From Streptomyces celluloflavus (GTDB lineage Bacteria > Actinomycetota > Actinomycetes > Streptomycetales > Streptomycetaceae), in contig JOEL01000007.1 in NCBI GenBank assembly GCA_000720995.1, positions 62,001-126,000 of the forward strand: a DNA stretch of 64,000 bases, written 5' to 3'. Made by a program: the position numbers and the translations under genes. The notes below the pieces were generated by a model. That model made no database searches. It saw only the letters and a program-made list of their open reading frames with translations, and was not told where the DNA came from. Below are positions 33,460 through 44,013 of this stretch, piece by piece (positions within the stretch are counted from its first letter, which is position 1; every line of letters begins with the position of its first letter).

Positions 33460-35358
33460 ATGACTGACGAGACCAAGGGCTCCGACCACGCCCTCGCCCA
33501 CGACACCGGCCGCCCCGCCGCTCCGGCTCCTTCGCACGACTCGACCGGCTCAGCGGGAGCCGGCATGCCGGACTGGGAGAAGCGGTTCCGCGCCCCGCGG
33601 ATCGGGCTGCCGGACTGGGCCGAGGACGCCCCGGACCGGTCCCTGTTCCTCTCGAACGCCACGGGCACCTACGAGCTGTACGCGTGGGACCGGGCGACCG
33701 GCGGTCAGCGGCAGGCCACGGACCGGCCGAACGGCACGACGGACGGGACGCTGTCGCCGGACGGCGAATGGATCTGGTGGTTCGCGGACACCGACGGCGA
33801 CGAGTTCGGCGTCTGGATGCGGCAGCCGTTCGCGGGCGGCGCGGACGAGGAGGCCACCCCGGGGCTGGCCGCCTCGTACGCGAGCGGGCTGGCGATCGGC
33901 CGGGACGGCACGACGGTCGTCGGGCGCTCCACGGACGAGGACGGCTCGACGATCCATGTCGTACGGCCCGGGGAGCCGCCGGTGGAGATCTACCGCCACC
34001 GTGAGTCGGCGGGCGTCGGCGACCTCTCGCACGACAGCGCCCTGATCGCCATCGAGCACACCGAGCACGGCGACGCGATGCACTCCGCGATCCGCGTCGT
34101 CCGCCCGGACGGTTCGACGGTCGCGGAGCTGGACGACACCAAGGGCGGCACCGAGGAGCTGGGCCTGTCGGTGATGGGCTTCGCACCGGTGGACGGTGAC
34201 ACCCGGATGCTGGTGGGCCATCAGCGGCGGGGCCGCTGGGAGCCGATGCTCTGGGACCCGCTGACGGGTGTGGAGACGGCGCTGGCGATCGATCTGCCCG
34301 GTGATGTGGCCGCGGACTGGTATCCGGACGGTTCGGCCCTGCTGGTGGAGCACGAGTACCAGGCCCGCAGCGAGCTGTGGCGCTATGAGCTGGGCGGGGC
34401 CGGTGGCGCGGCCGGCCCGCTGCTGACCCGGGTCGAGACCCCGGCGGGCACGGTCTCGGGCGCGACGGCCCGGCCGGACGGGACGGTGGAGTTCCTGTGG
34501 TCCTCGGCGGCGCAGCCGTCCGAGGTCCGCTCGACGAGCGGCGCGGTCGTCCTGGACCCGCCCGGGATGAAGGCGCCCGCTTCGGTACCGGTGACGGACG
34601 TCTGGGTGGACGGCCCCGGCGGGCGTATCCACGCCCTGGTGCAGCAGCCGGCCGGCGAGGGGCCGTTCCCGACGGTCTTCGACATCCACGGCGGCCCGAC
34701 CTGGCACGACAGCGACGCGTTCGCCTCGGCCCCGGCGGCCTGGGTGGACCACGGCTTCGCGGTCGTCCGCGTCAACTACCGCGGCTCGACCGGTTACGGC
34801 CGCGCCTGGACGGACGCGCTCAAGCACCGCGTCGGGCTGATCGAGCTGGAGGACATCGCCGCGGTGCGCGCCTGGGCGGTCTCCTCCGGGCTGGCCGATC
34901 CCGAGCGGCTGGTGCTGGCGGGCGGTTCGTGGGGCGGCTATCTGACGCTGCTGGGGCTCGGTACGCAGCCGGAGGCGTGGGCCGTCGGGCTGGCGGCGGT
35001 CCCGGTCGCGGACTACGTCACGGCGTACCACGACGAGATGGAGGCCCTCAAGGCGATGGACCGGACGCTGCTGGGCGGCACGCCGGAGGAGGTACCGGAG
35101 CGCTTCGAGGCGTCCTCGCCGCTGACGTACGTGGACGCGGTGCGGGCCCCGGTCTACATCTCCGCGGGCGTCAACGACCCGCGCTGCCCGATCCAGCAGG
35201 TGGAGAACTACGTCCAGCGGCTGACCCGCCGCGCCCACCCGCACGAGGTCTACCGCTACGACGCCGGGCACGGCTCCCTCGTCGTGGAGGAGCGCATCAA
35301 GCAGGTCCGCCTGGAGCTCGACTTCGCGCGGCGGTACGTGGGCGGCCCGGGGGCCTGA
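33460..35358 (+). CDS. S9 family prolyl oligopeptidase / acylaminoacyl peptidase
   Basis: A 632-residue serine peptidase. The N-terminal seven-bladed propeller (about 45-380) is followed by an alpha/beta hydrolase domain with FDIHGGPTWHD, the nucleophile in GGSWGGYLT (Ser about 489), an Asp in GVNDPRCP (about 571) and a His in AGHGSLV (about 603). The order is that of S9C acyl-peptide hydrolases, cytoplasmic enzymes acting on short peptides. The start ATG at 33460 is in the usual position ahead of a disordered leader. A palindrome at 35365 probably terminates it. Confidence 0.92.
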   Translation: MTDETKGSDHALAHDTGRPAAPAPSHDSTGSAGAGMPDWEKRFRAPRIGLPDWAEDAPDRSLFLSNATGTYELYAWDRATGGQRQATDRPNGTTDGTLSPDGEWIWWFADTDGDEFGVWMRQPFAGGADEEATPGLAASYASGLAIGRDGTTVVGRSTDEDGSTIHVVRPGEPPVEIYRHRESAGVGDLSHDSALIAIEHTEHGDAMHSAIRVVRPDGSTVAELDDTKGGTEELGLSVMGFAPVDGDTRMLVGHQRRGRWEPMLWDPLTGVETALAIDLPGDVAADWYPDGSALLVEHEYQARSELWRYELGGAGGAAGPLLTRVETPAGTVSGATARPDGTVEFLWSSAAQPSEVRSTSGAVVLDPPGMKAPASVPVTDVWVDGPGGRIHALVQQPAGEGPFPTVFDIHGGPTWHDSDAFASAPAAWVDHGFAVVRVNYRGSTGYGRAWTDALKHRVGLIELEDIAAVRAWAVSSGLADPERLVLAGGSWGGYLTLLGLGTQPEAWAVGLAAVPVADYVTAYHDEMEALKAMDRTLLGGTPEEVPERFEASSPLTYVDAVRAPVYISAGVNDPRCPIQQVENYVQRLTRRAHPHEVYRYDAGHGSLVVEERIKQVRLELDFARRYVGGPGA

Positions 35359-35364
35359 CCCTCA

Positions 35365-35387
35365 CCGGGCGCCGGGCCGGCGCCCGG
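35365..35387. terminator. Palindromic hairpin after the S9 peptidase gene
   Basis: CCGGGCGCCGG and CCGGCGCCCGG flank a single central base, giving a stem-loop 7 bases after the stop. Further GC arms follow up to about 35440. Confidence 0.6.
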
Positions 35388-35476
35388 CCGGGAGCGGCCG
35401 TCCCCGGCCGGGCGGCCGCTCGTCCGCCCGTGGTCCCGCGGGGCGGCCGGACAGCCGCCCCGCCGGGCCTGCCGGC

Positions 35477-36385
35477 TCAGACGCGCGGTACCGGCGCGCT
35501 CTCGTCCGCCGCCCGCGCGTCCGCGTCCGGCTCCGCCGCCGGCGTCCCCGGCGCCTCGTCCGCCGGCACGATGCCCAGTGCCGCGTCCCTGGCGGCCTCG
35601 GCCTCGCGGCGGAAGAGGCGGAACCACATGAAGACGACGAAGCCCGCGAAGACGAACCACTCGCCGGTGTAGCCGAGGTTCTGGAACGCCTTCAGGTCCA
35701 GCCCGGTGCCCTGGGCGGCGGCCGGCGGGACGGCGCGCAGCGGGGCCTGGGTGTCGGTGAGCGTGATCCACGCGTCGTAGACGTCGTACGGCACGATATT
35801 CACCAGCGACGCCGCGCTGATCATGCCGAGCTGGCCCGGCGGCAGTCCGCCGTCGGCGTGCACCCCTGTGCTGCTCTGGTTCTCGGACGCCTGGAGCGCG
35901 CCGGTGACCGTCACCTCGCCCTTCGGCGGGGCGGGCACCTTCGCCGCGTCGGCCTTGTTGCCCGGGTCGCCGGGCAGCCAGCCCCGGACGACCGGGAGGG
36001 CCTTGCCGTGGTCCGTCCGCAGCAGGGTCAGGACGTAGAAGCCCTGCCGCTTGCCCTGCTTGTCCTCCAACGTACGGCCCGGCACCAGGAGTTGGTGGTC
36101 CGTGTCGTAGTGCCCGCGGGCGCCGGCCTGGCGGCCGGAGGTGACGGTGTCGACCGGCAGCAGGCTGTCCAGCGGGCGGGCGGCCGCGGCCTTGGCGTCG
36201 GCGGCGCGGACCTCCTGCTGCTGGTGCGTATCGACGCGCGCCTCGAAGCGGCTCAGCTGCCAGCTGCCCATGAAGATGCAGAAGGGGATCGCCAGTACGG
36301 CGAAGACGTTGATTCCCCACCACCGCGGGGTCAGCAGGAACCGGTACACGCCTTCAAAGGTACGGGGCCACGACGACGGATCCAC
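35477..36385 (-). CDS. SURF1 family protein
   Basis: A 302-residue membrane protein. The N-terminal helix near INVFAVLAIPFCIFMGSWQL precedes an extracytoplasmic domain with the SURF1 landmarks GHYDTDHQLLVPGR, GFYVLTLLRT, LPVVRGWLP and GMISAASLVNI. A second helix GEWFVFAGFVVFMWFRLFRR lies near the end, followed by an acidic tail. SURF1 helps assemble haem-copper cytochrome oxidase. GTG at 36385 has GGAGGGGG directly upstream, preferred to the longer open frame. Confidence 0.9.
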   Translation of the reverse strand: MDPSSWPRTFEGVYRFLLTPRWWGINVFAVLAIPFCIFMGSWQLSRFEARVDTHQQQEVRAADAKAAAARPLDSLLPVDTVTSGRQAGARGHYDTDHQLLVPGRTLEDKQGKRQGFYVLTLLRTDHGKALPVVRGWLPGDPGNKADAAKVPAPPKGEVTVTGALQASENQSSTGVHADGGLPPGQLGMISAASLVNIVPYDVYDAWITLTDTQAPLRAVPPAAAQGTGLDLKAFQNLGYTGEWFVFAGFVVFMWFRLFRREAEAARDAALGIVPADEAPGTPAAEPDADARAADESAPVPRV

Positions 36386-36431
36386 ACCGCCCCCTCCATG
36401 GCACCGCCCCGGCCGCCGGGCGGACCGGCCC

Positions 36432-38156
36432 TCACTTCGCCGCCAGCGCCCCGGTGCGGTACACCGTGCCCGCGCAGGCGTCCGGGATCTTGGCATCGGC
36501 CGCCGCGGGCTCGCCCGCCTCGGGCGTATGGCTGAGGAGGACGGCACCGGGCACCGCGCCGCCGTCGCCGGGTCCGTCGCTGCCGCCCGCCTGGCCGCCG
36601 CCGTCGCCCGCGACGGAGGAGGCGGCCGGGGTGGTCTCCCCGGGCGCCTTCGAGGGGAGGGGAGTCGGCGAGGGACCGGGGTTGACGCAACCGGTGGTGG
36701 AGCCGCCGGACTCCGGGATCCAGGCGAACTTGATCTCGTACGCCTCGCCCGGCTTGAGGACCAGCTTGCCGGGGGCGGTGGCCGGATCGGGCAGGCCGGT
36801 GGCGTCGTCGCCCGAGGTGTGGTCGACGACGTGGACGCGGTCGGGCTTGGTGGCGCCCTGGGCGACCAGGCCGACCGCGCCGCCGCCGTCGACCGTACAG
36901 GCGCTCGCGGAGGTGTTGACGACCCGGAACGCGCCGTAGACGCGGCCCGCCGAGTCCGCCGCGCCCACCGTGCCGGTGCCGTTGCCGAGCTGCTGGCGTC
37001 CGCAGACGGGCGAGCTGACGTCCATGGTCGCGTGCGGATCCGGAGTGCCGGCGCCCGCCTCGTGGCCCTGGCCGTCCTGCTCCTTCGCCGCGCCCTTCTC
37101 CGCGGGCGCGCCGGCGTCCGGCTTCCGGCCGTCCTTACCGGTCGGCCGAGGCCCCGCCTGCTCGGTGCCCTCGCCGTGCGCGCCCTCGGCGCCGCCGTGC
37201 GCGCGCTGGCTGCTGGCGGCGTTGGCGGGCCGGTCCTCGGGGTTGTCGCCGAGGCTCACCACATGCACCATGGCGGGGATCGACGTACCGCCGAGCAGCA
37301 GCGCGGCGGCGGCGCCGACGACGAGGTGCCGACGGCGCTGACGCCGGGCCGGTACCGCGCGGCGCAACCGGTCCAGCGCGTCGACGGAAGGCTCCAGCTC
37401 GCCGACGCGGGACTGCAGCAGCCGCCGCAGCTCGTCCTCGCCGCCGAAACCGCCGCCGTCGCCACCGTCGCAGCCGTCCCCGCCGCCGAAGCCACCGCCG
37501 CCCCGGCCGCCGCTCCCGGCCCCGCCGCCCCGGCCGCTTCCGCCGCCCGTTACGGCACCGCGCACCGCACCGCCGGCACCCTCGCCGACAGCGATGTCAT
37601 CCCCGAGGCCGGCACCCGGCCGGCGGCCGTCCGGCTCGTTCGCCGGGTTCTGCCGACGGCCATCCGCCGCGTCTCCCGCGCCCTGAACCTCACGCGCCAC
37701 GTACAGCCCACGCACCTCACCCGACGCACCATTCATGCCGGGAGCGCCACGTCGCACTCCCCGCTCGCCCGGCACGCCACACTCACTCGACGCACCACGC
37801 CCACCCGGCGTACCGCGCTCACTCAGCTCACCCGCATCATGCGGGACACCTGTACCCAGCGGTCTCAGGGAGTCGAACGGATCAGAGCCTCCCGAGGTGC
37901 CCCACGAGGTCCCTCGCGCCGCACCCGAGCCGCTCTCCCCATGGCTCCCATGGAATCCGTGGCCCTCATGGGTCCTACGGGCCTCCCGGTCCCCCTGAAG
38001 CCCACGGGCGCCCTGGCTCCCCCAGCCGCCACGGCCGCCCCGGCCCGCCCGCGGATCGCGCCCCTCACCCCGGTCGGGCCCGTCACCGCGGCCGAACCAG
38101 TCACTCCGGTGAAACGGGTCGTGCGGGCCGTACGGGCCGAACGTCTTGCCACTCAT
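36432..38156 (-). CDS. Membrane protein coupled to an ECF sigma factor, with Gly-rich N-terminus
   Basis: A 574-residue protein. Residues 1-235 are a Gly/Arg/Ser-rich disordered stretch with short collagen-like triplets. It continues with RLLQSRVGELEPSVDALDRL, a basic patch, a membrane helix LVVGAAAALLLGGTSIPAMV (about 285-304) and an extracytoplasmic domain. That domain has VCGRQQLGNGTGTV, a CTVDGGGAVGLV segment and a Pro/Ala-rich tail with DACAGTVYRTG. It lies downstream of an ECF sigma gene and overlaps it by 4 bases. A zinc anti-sigma motif is not seen, so an anti-sigma role is inferred from position only. Confidence 0.7.
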   Translation of the reverse strand: MSGKTFGPYGPHDPFHRSDWFGRGDGPDRGEGRDPRAGRGGRGGWGSQGARGLQGDREARRTHEGHGFHGSHGESGSGAARGTSWGTSGGSDPFDSLRPLGTGVPHDAGELSERGTPGGRGASSECGVPGERGVRRGAPGMNGASGEVRGLYVAREVQGAGDAADGRRQNPANEPDGRRPGAGLGDDIAVGEGAGGAVRGAVTGGGSGRGGGAGSGGRGGGGFGGGDGCDGGDGGGFGGEDELRRLLQSRVGELEPSVDALDRLRRAVPARRQRRRHLVVGAAAALLLGGTSIPAMVHVVSLGDNPEDRPANAASSQRAHGGAEGAHGEGTEQAGPRPTGKDGRKPDAGAPAEKGAAKEQDGQGHEAGAGTPDPHATMDVSSPVCGRQQLGNGTGTVGAADSAGRVYGAFRVVNTSASACTVDGGGAVGLVAQGATKPDRVHVVDHTSGDDATGLPDPATAPGKLVLKPGEAYEIKFAWIPESGGSTTGCVNPGPSPTPLPSKAPGETTPAASSVAGDGGGQAGGSDGPGDGGAVPGAVLLSHTPEAGEPAAADAKIPDACAGTVYRTGALAAK

Positions 38157-38815
38157 GCCGGAGCCTCCATCGCGACGCGGAGCGCCGCGATGCCCCGCGA
38201 CCCGTACGCCTTGACCGAGCCGAGCGAGATCCCCAGCGTCTGGGCGACCTGCGCCTCGGTCATATCGGCGAAGTAACGCAGCACCAGCACCTCGCGCTGC
38301 CGTCGCTGCAGACCGCGCATCGCCTGGATGAGCTGGTCCCGCTCCAGCAGGTCGTACGCGCCTTCCTCGGCGCTCGCCATATCGGGCATCGGCTTGGAGA
38401 GCAGCTTGAGCCCGAGGATGCGGCGGCGCAGCGCGGAGCGCGAGAGATTGACGACGGTCTGGCGCAGGTAGGCGAGGGTCTTCTCGGGGTCGCGCACCCG
38501 CCCACGGGCGGAGTGCACACGGATGAAGGCTTCCTGTACGACGTCCTCGCAGGAGGCCGTGTCGTCCAGGAGCAGTGCGGCGAGACCGAGCAATGAACGG
38601 TAGTGCGCGCGGTAGGTCTCGGTGAGATGGTCGACTGTGGTGCCCGCTGCCATCGCCTCGTCAGTGTCCCCACGCTGAGAAGGAATCTGCGCGGGACGCG
38701 TGGCGGACCAGGGAGCGATCACCGGCATGCCCCCGGGCGCCCGGGAGCGCGGCGGGCGCACTGCCGCGCCGGCCGTCCCCCCTGGGGCGATGCTGAATCC
38801 GAGTACCTCTGCCAC
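38153..38815 (-). CDS. ECF sigma factor, SigE-family type
   Basis: A 220-residue frame whose conserved part starts near MAAGTTVDHLTETYRAHYR. Region 2 has DDTASCEDVVQEAFIRV, and the region 4 HTH is ADMTEAQVAQTLGISLGSVK. This is an extracytoplasmic-function sigma factor of the kind often labelled SigE family in actinobacteria. The start is uncertain between GTG 38815 and the internal ATG near 38652. It is followed with overlap by the membrane protein. The same gene lies upstream of asd in S. coelicolor (from memory), so the block is core. Confidence 0.88.
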   Translation of the reverse strand: MAEVLGFSIAPGGTAGAAVRPPRSRAPGGMPVIAPWSATRPAQIPSQRGDTDEAMAAGTTVDHLTETYRAHYRSLLGLAALLLDDTASCEDVVQEAFIRVHSARGRVRDPEKTLAYLRQTVVNLSRSALRRRILGLKLLSKPMPDMASAEEGAYDLLERDQLIQAMRGLQRRQREVLVLRYFADMTEAQVAQTLGISLGSVKAYGSRGIAALRVAMEAPA

Positions 38816-39284
38816 GCTTGTTGGACACGCTTCCCCCCATCAGGGTTGTACGCGCAAGGCACCGCCTTTGACGGTGCGTCAAATGCCCTCATGCGTACCA
38901 GCTCTTCCCCAATGCCCCATTTATCCCGACGCATCTGCCCCGGTATCCAGGGACATCCGAAGCGATCCCGAACACCCCGGACCGTCCTTGCGGAGCGGCC
39001 ACAAAGACGCTCCCCGCCCGACTGCCGGTTGCAGTACGACGGGGAGCGAATGGTCGAACAGACCGTCGGCCCAGATCAAGTGGTTTGGACCGACAATTCG
39101 CTCACGGGATCTTCACACGTCCCTCAAAGTATGTCCTAAGCGGTCAAGTCCGCGACGGCCAATTCCGCCAAGTCACGCGCACCCCCGCACCGGCCGCCCC
39201 AGCGCGCCGCCGGAGCCGGACGGCCGGGCCGAGGGCCGCGCCGGACCACGGCCCGACACCCGCCCCAACCCGGAGGAAACTCCT
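38816..39284. other. Promoter-rich intergenic region before the sigma gene
   Basis: About 470 bases between the leftward sigma gene and the 3' end of asd. It contains T-rich segments near 38870-38935 that may hold the sigma-gene promoter, for instance a self-regulated ECF promoter. I cannot assign a definite -35/-10 pair. No gene is supported. Confidence 0.45.
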
Positions 39285-40400
39285 TTACCCGCCCAGTTCT
39301 CCCGCGACCAACTCACCGATCTGCGCCGTATTCAGCGCCGCCCCCTTGCGCAAGTTGTCGCCGCTCACGAACAGTTCGAGCGCCCGCGGGTCGTCCAGCG
39401 ACCGCCGGACCCGCCCAACCCACGTGGGATCCGTCCCCACCACGTCGGAAGGTGTCGGGAACTCGCCCCCCGCCGGATCGTCGCTGACCACCACGCCGGG
39501 CGCCGCGGCCAGGATCTCGTGCGCACCGGCGACGGTGACCTCGTTCTCGAACCGCGCGTGCACGGTCAGCGAGTGGGTGGTGAGCACCGGCACCCGGACG
39601 CAGGTCGCGGTGACCGGCAGCCCCGGCAGCCCCAGGATCTTGCGCGACTCGTTACGGACCTTGAGCTCCTCGGAGGACCAGCCGCCCTCCTGGAGCGAGC
39701 CCGCCCACGGCACGACATTGAGCGCGATCGGCGCCGGGAACGGCCCCAGCGTGTCGCCGACCACCCGCCGCACATCGCCGGGCGTCGTGCCCAGCTCCGT
39801 ACCGGACACGGCCGCCAGCTGCGCCCGCAGGGTGTCGATCCCGGCCTGCCCCGCGCCCGATACCGCCTGGTACGAGGAGACGATCAGCTCGCTCAGGCCG
39901 TACTCGGCGTGCAGCGCGCCCAGTGCGACGATCATCGAGAGGGTCGTGCAGTTCGGATTCGCGATGATGCCGCGCGGGCGCACCCGCGCCGCGTGCGCGT
40001 TGACCTCGGGCACCACGAGGGGCACGTCCGGGTCCATCCGGAACGCTGCGGAGTTGTCCACGACCACCGCGCCCTTGGACACCGCAATCGGCGCCCACCG
40101 CGCGGAGACCTCGTCCGGGACGTCGAACATCGCGACGTCGATACCGTCGAAGACGTCCTCGTCGAGCGCGATGACCTCGGTCTGCGCGCCCCGTACGGTC
40201 AGCTTGCGGCCGGCCGAACGGGGGGAGGCGATCAGCCGGATCTCGCCCCAGATGTCGGCCCGCTCGGACAGGATGCCGAGCAGCACCGAGCCGACGGCGC
40301 CGGTGGCACCGACGACGGCGAGATGCGGCTTACGGGCCGTACGGGCGTCCGCCCCCGCGGTGACCGCATGGGACGGACGGCCCGCCTCGGCCGGAATCAT
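39285..40400 (-). CDS. asd: Aspartate-semialdehyde dehydrogenase
   Basis: A 371-residue enzyme. The NADP-binding motif is [12 protein letters not shown] (residues 29-40), the substrate segment [11 protein letters not shown], the catalytic cysteine [10 protein letters not shown] (Cys151) and the later [12 protein letters not shown]. It converts aspartyl phosphate to the semialdehyde, the branch point to lysine, threonine and methionine. The start overlaps the aspartokinase stop as ATGA, giving a coupled ask-asd pair. A slightly long N-terminal extension (about 25 residues) precedes the fold. Confidence 0.96.
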   Translation of the reverse strand: MIPAEAGRPSHAVTAGADARTARKPHLAVVGATGAVGSVLLGILSERADIWGEIRLIASPRSAGRKLTVRGAQTEVIALDEDVFDGIDVAMFDVPDEVSARWAPIAVSKGAVVVDNSAAFRMDPDVPLVVPEVNAHAARVRPRGIIANPNCTTLSMIVALGALHAEYGLSELIVSSYQAVSGAGQAGIDTLRAQLAAVSGTELGTTPGDVRRVVGDTLGPFPAPIALNVVPWAGSLQEGGWSSEELKVRNESRKILGLPGLPVTATCVRVPVLTTHSLTVHARFENEVTVAGAHEILAAAPGVVVSDDPAGGEFPTPSDVVGTDPTWVGRVRRSLDDPRALELFVSGDNLRKGAALNTAQIGELVAGELGG

Positions 40401-41668
40401 CGTCCGGTGCCGCCATAGACCACGGCCTCGTCGCTCTCCGAGTCGAGACCGAAGGCGCTGTGCACGGCCTGCACGGCCTCCTTGACGTCATCGGCGCGGG
40501 TGACGACCGAGATGCGGATCTCGGAGGTCGAGATGAGCTCGATGTTCACGCCCGCGTTCGACAGCGCCTCGAAGAACGTCGCCGTCACGCCCGGGTTGGT
40601 CTTCATACCCGCGCCGACCAGCGAGATCTTGGCGATCTGGTCGTCGTAGCGCAGCGAGTCGAAACCGACCGCCGCACGGGTCTTCTCCAGCGCGGCGACG
40701 GCCTTGCGGCCCTCGTCCTTCGGCAGCGTGAACGAGATGTCGGTCAGGCCCGTGGCCGCGGCCGAGACGTTCTGGACGACCATGTCGATATTGACCTCGG
40801 AGTCCGCGATCGCCCGGAAGATGCGTGCGGCCTCGCCCGGCTTGTCCGGGACTCCGACAACCGTGACCTTCGCCTCGGAGGTGTCGTGCGCGACGCCCGA
40901 GATGATCGCCTGCTCCATCGGCTGGTCCCCTTGCGGTTCGTTGCTGACCCACGTGCCCTTCAGCCCCGAGAAGGAGGAGCGGACGTGGATCGGGATGTTG
41001 TATCGGCGTGCGTACTCGACGCAGCGGTGCAGCAGCACCTTGGAACCGGAGCTGGCCAGCTCCAGCATGTCCTCGAAGGAGATCCAGTCGATCTTCCGGG
41101 CCTTCTTCACGACCCGCGGGTCGGCGGTGAAGACACCGTCCACATCGGTGTAGATCTCACAGACATCGGCGTCCAGGGCGGCCGCCAGCGCGACGGCGGT
41201 GGTGTCCGACCCGCCGCGTCCCAGCGTCGTGATGTCCTTCTTGTCCTGGGACACGCCCTGGAAGCCGGCGACGATGGCGATATTGCCCTCGTCGACGGAG
41301 GTCTTGATACGGCCGGGCGTGACATCGATGATCCGTGCCTTGTTGTGCACGGAGTCGGTGATGACACCTGCCTGGCTGCCGGTGAAGGACTGCGCCTCGT
41401 GGCCGAGGTTTTTGATCGCCATCGCCAGCAGGGCCATGGAGATCCGCTCTCCGGCGGTCAGCAGCATGTCGAACTCGCGCCCCGATGGAATCGGGGACAC
41501 TTCCTGAGCGAGATCGATCAGCTCGTCCGTCGTGTCGCCCATCGCCGAAACCACGACGACCACCTGGTGGCCGTTCTTCTTGGCTTCGACGACTCGCTTG
41601 GCAACGCGCTTGATGCCCTCGGCATCCGCAACGGATGAGCCGCCGTACTTCTGCACGACAAGGCCCAC
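40397..41668 (-). CDS. ask: Aspartokinase
   Basis: A 423-residue kinase starting [18 protein letters not shown]. It has the catalytic [34 protein letters not shown] and [12 protein letters not shown], and two C-terminal ACT domains for feedback control by lysine and threonine. It phosphorylates aspartate, the first step of the aspartate family. An internal start for a beta subunit may lie in the second half, as in other actinobacteria; it was not confirmed. GTG start with GAGGAG 6 bases upstream; followed by asd. Confidence 0.96.
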   Translation of the reverse strand: MGLVVQKYGGSSVADAEGIKRVAKRVVEAKKNGHQVVVVVSAMGDTTDELIDLAQEVSPIPSGREFDMLLTAGERISMALLAMAIKNLGHEAQSFTGSQAGVITDSVHNKARIIDVTPGRIKTSVDEGNIAIVAGFQGVSQDKKDITTLGRGGSDTTAVALAAALDADVCEIYTDVDGVFTADPRVVKKARKIDWISFEDMLELASSGSKVLLHRCVEYARRYNIPIHVRSSFSGLKGTWVSNEPQGDQPMEQAIISGVAHDTSEAKVTVVGVPDKPGEAARIFRAIADSEVNIDMVVQNVSAAATGLTDISFTLPKDEGRKAVAALEKTRAAVGFDSLRYDDQIAKISLVGAGMKTNPGVTATFFEALSNAGVNIELISTSEIRISVVTRADDVKEAVQAVHSAFGLDSESDEAVVYGGTGR

Positions 41669-42098
41669 GTGCGCTCCTCGCAACTGTCTCTTCGGGAGTT
41701 TCCTCCCGGACCCCCGGAAATGGGGGTACTGCGGTCGGCTCAGTCTACCGAGCAGGCGGATCTCGCCTCGCCGATACCACATCATGAGACACGGGACTCA
41801 CTCTGCGGTCGCACCGGTCACCGCGGTCGCTGCGGCCGCGGTGACCGGTGCGATCGCTGCGGCCATTGCGGTCACGGCTGTCCCGGTGACCGATGTGATC
41901 ACGGTGACTGGCGGCCCACCATCACCGGGCCGGCCGCCACACCCCGAGGCGGATCCGCGCGGCGCATCGTCGCGCCCGCTCGGCGAGCGCCTGCCCCCTG
42001 CGGACCGGCGCACACGGGAACGTAACCCAGGTCACACGCCCCGGCTCGCGGGCCCGCCGCCGGACCGGAGCCCGGCATCCGGGCCGCCCGCGGACGGC
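41669..42098. other. Intergenic region with clustered GTCACC/GGTGAC motifs
   Basis: About 430 bases between the ask start and the DUF5063 gene. At 41815-41912 the hexamers GGTCACC, GGTGACC and their complements recur at least six times in about 100 bases, giving several overlapping inverted repeats. Open frames across it read as Ala/Thr/Val-rich repeats and are unlikely to be genes. Confidence 0.55.
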
Positions 42099-42761
42099 TC
42101 ACACCCGCCGCAGCCCCAGCGGCCCCGCGATCTCCTCCGACATGACCCGGCCCGCCTGCTCGGCGAGCAGCTCCTCGTCCCCGCTCCCGGTGCTGTCGGT
42201 GTCCAGTCCGTCCAGCTCGTCCAGCGGCTGGTCGAGGCGTACGTGGGCGACCAGCGACTGGAGTGCGCGCAGCGCTGCGGAGGCGGTCGGCCCCCAGTTG
42301 GAGAGGTAGGAGAACTGCCACCACCACAGGGCCTCGCTGACCCGGCCCGCGCGGTAGTGCGCCAGACCGTGCCGCAGGTCGGTGACGATGTCGGCGAGGT
42401 CGTCGGAGATCCGGGAGGCGACCGGCTCGCTGCGCGGCACGTACGGGTCGAAGACCTCGGAGTACACATCCACCGGTTCGAGCAGGGCGGCGAAGCGCTC
42501 GCGCAGGTCGTCCACGTCCGGTTCCGGGCCGGTGTCCGGCTCGTACCGCTCGTCCGGGACGATGTCCTCGTGCGCCCCCAGCCGGCCGCCGGTGAGCAGC
42601 AGCTGGGAGATCTCCAGCAACAGGAACGGCACCGCGCTGTCCGGCTCGTCCCCCTTGGCGACCTCTGTCACCGCGACGATGAAACTCTCGATCGAGTCGG
42701 AGATCTGTACGGCGAAATCGTCCGGATTCTGTGTCGCGTTGTGCAGGGTGGCATCAGACAT
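42099..42761 (-). CDS. DUF5063 protein
   Basis: A 220-residue soluble protein starting [20 protein letters not shown]. It has [33 protein letters not shown] and a characteristic [21 protein letters not shown] near residue 145. It is widely conserved beside recR in Streptomyces, function unknown. The ATG at 42761 has a clear GGGAGGAGAC site. It overlaps the recR end by 8 bases. Confidence 0.8.
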   Translation of the reverse strand: MSDATLHNATQNPDDFAVQISDSIESFIVAVTEVAKGDEPDSAVPFLLLEISQLLLTGGRLGAHEDIVPDERYEPDTGPEPDVDDLRERFAALLEPVDVYSEVFDPYVPRSEPVASRISDDLADIVTDLRHGLAHYRAGRVSEALWWWQFSYLSNWGPTASAALRALQSLVAHVRLDQPLDELDGLDTDSTGSGDEELLAEQAGRVMSEEIAGPLGLRRV

Positions 42762-43353
42762 CGAGAAGTCTCCTCCCTTCGAAGGCCCGCCCGAGCGTGA
42801 CCTCGTCGGCATACTCCAGGTCGCCTCCGACCGGCAGTCCGCTCGCCAGTCGCGTGACTCTCAGCCCCATGGGTTTGATCATGCGGGCCAGGTACGTGGC
42901 CGTGGCCTCGCCCTCCAGGTTGGGGTCGGTGGCCAGGATCAGCTCGGTGACGGTACCGTCCGCGAGCCTGGCCAGCAGTTCCCGTATCCGCAGGTCATCG
43001 GGGCCGACGCCCTCGATCGGGCTGATCGCGCCGCCCAGGACGTGGTACCGGCCGCGGAACTCGCGCGTCCGCTCGATCGCCACGACGTCCTTGGGCTCCT
43101 CCACGACGCAGATGACCGCCCGGTCGCGCCGCGGGTCGAGGCAGACCCGGCACTGCTCCTCCTGCGCGACGTTGCCGCACACGCTGCAGAACCGGACCTT
43201 CGCCTTGACCTCCATCAGCGCGTTCGCGAGCCGGCGGACATCGGTCGGCTCGGCCTGAAGAACGTGGAAGGCGATCCGCTGCGCGCTCTTGGGACCGACG
43301 CCGGGCAGCCTGCCCAGCTCGTCGATCAGATCCTGAACCACGCCTTCGTACAC
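42754..43353 (-). CDS. recR: Recombination protein RecR
   Basis: A 199-residue protein. The N-terminal HhH region has [18 protein letters not shown], the zinc finger is [16 protein letters not shown] (residues 57-72), and a Toprim domain follows with [15 protein letters not shown] and [18 protein letters not shown]. It loads RecA with RecFO on gapped DNA. GTG start at 43353. It lies in the same direction as ybaB and dnaX, the usual dnaX-ybaB-recR arrangement. Confidence 0.97.
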   Translation of the reverse strand: MYEGVVQDLIDELGRLPGVGPKSAQRIAFHVLQAEPTDVRRLANALMEVKAKVRFCSVCGNVAQEEQCRVCLDPRRDRAVICVVEEPKDVVAIERTREFRGRYHVLGGAISPIEGVGPDDLRIRELLARLADGTVTELILATDPNLEGEATATYLARMIKPMGLRVTRLASGLPVGGDLEYADEVTLGRAFEGRRLLDV

Positions 43354-43420
43354 GGAACGTCTTCTCTCTTCTGCCGTGCTGGGTGCGTCTGCCGTGCTGA
43401 GTACGCTAGTTGGCCGCTCC

Positions 43421-43777
43421 TCAGAAGGGGAGACCGGGGATTCCGCCGCCGCCGAGGCCCTGGGCGAGCGGGCCGAGCTTCTGCTGCTGGAGCTGCTGGG
43501 CGCTGGCGTTCGCGTCCCGGACGGCGGCCAGGACGAGGTCGGCGATCGTCTCGGCGGTCTCCTCCGCGGAGCCGGCCTCCGGGTCGATCGCCTTCGGGTC
43601 GATGACCAGGCTCTGCAGCTCACCGGAGCCCGTCACCGTCGCCTTGACCAGACCACCGCCCGCGGACCCCTCGACGGGCGTCTCGGCCAGCTCCTGCTGA
43701 GCGGCCGCGAGGTCCTGCTGCATCTTCTGAGCCTGCTGAAGCAGCTGCTGCATATTGGGCTGACCACCGGGGATCAC
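43421..43777 (-). CDS. YbaB/EbfC nucleoid-associated protein
   Basis: A 118-residue protein beginning [20 protein letters not shown], with the family block [20 protein letters not shown] and a Gln-rich tail ending [10 protein letters not shown]. YbaB proteins are small homodimers binding DNA non-specifically. The GTG at 43777 with AGGAG 7 bases upstream was chosen. Confidence 0.92.
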   Translation of the reverse strand: MIPGGQPNMQQLLQQAQKMQQDLAAAQQELAETPVEGSAGGGLVKATVTGSGELQSLVIDPKAIDPEAGSAEETAETIADLVLAAVRDANASAQQLQQQKLGPLAQGLGGGGIPGLPF

Positions 43778-44013
43778 GACGTGACTCCTGCCGTACGACA
43801 ACATTGATGCGGTAGCCCGAGCCTACGTGTTCCAGGGGCGGCGCGCCCTACGCCGTACGGAGGAGCCGGGATGTACTCCGCGGGCCCCCGCCCGCGCCGC
43901 GTCCCGCACCGCCAAGCCCCGCTCGGCCCGGCGGCAGCCCCGCTCTCCCGCCTGCCCGCCGCCACCGTTTCCCCGTCTCACCTCGTCACGCGTTACTCAC
44001 CACTCGCCACTCA

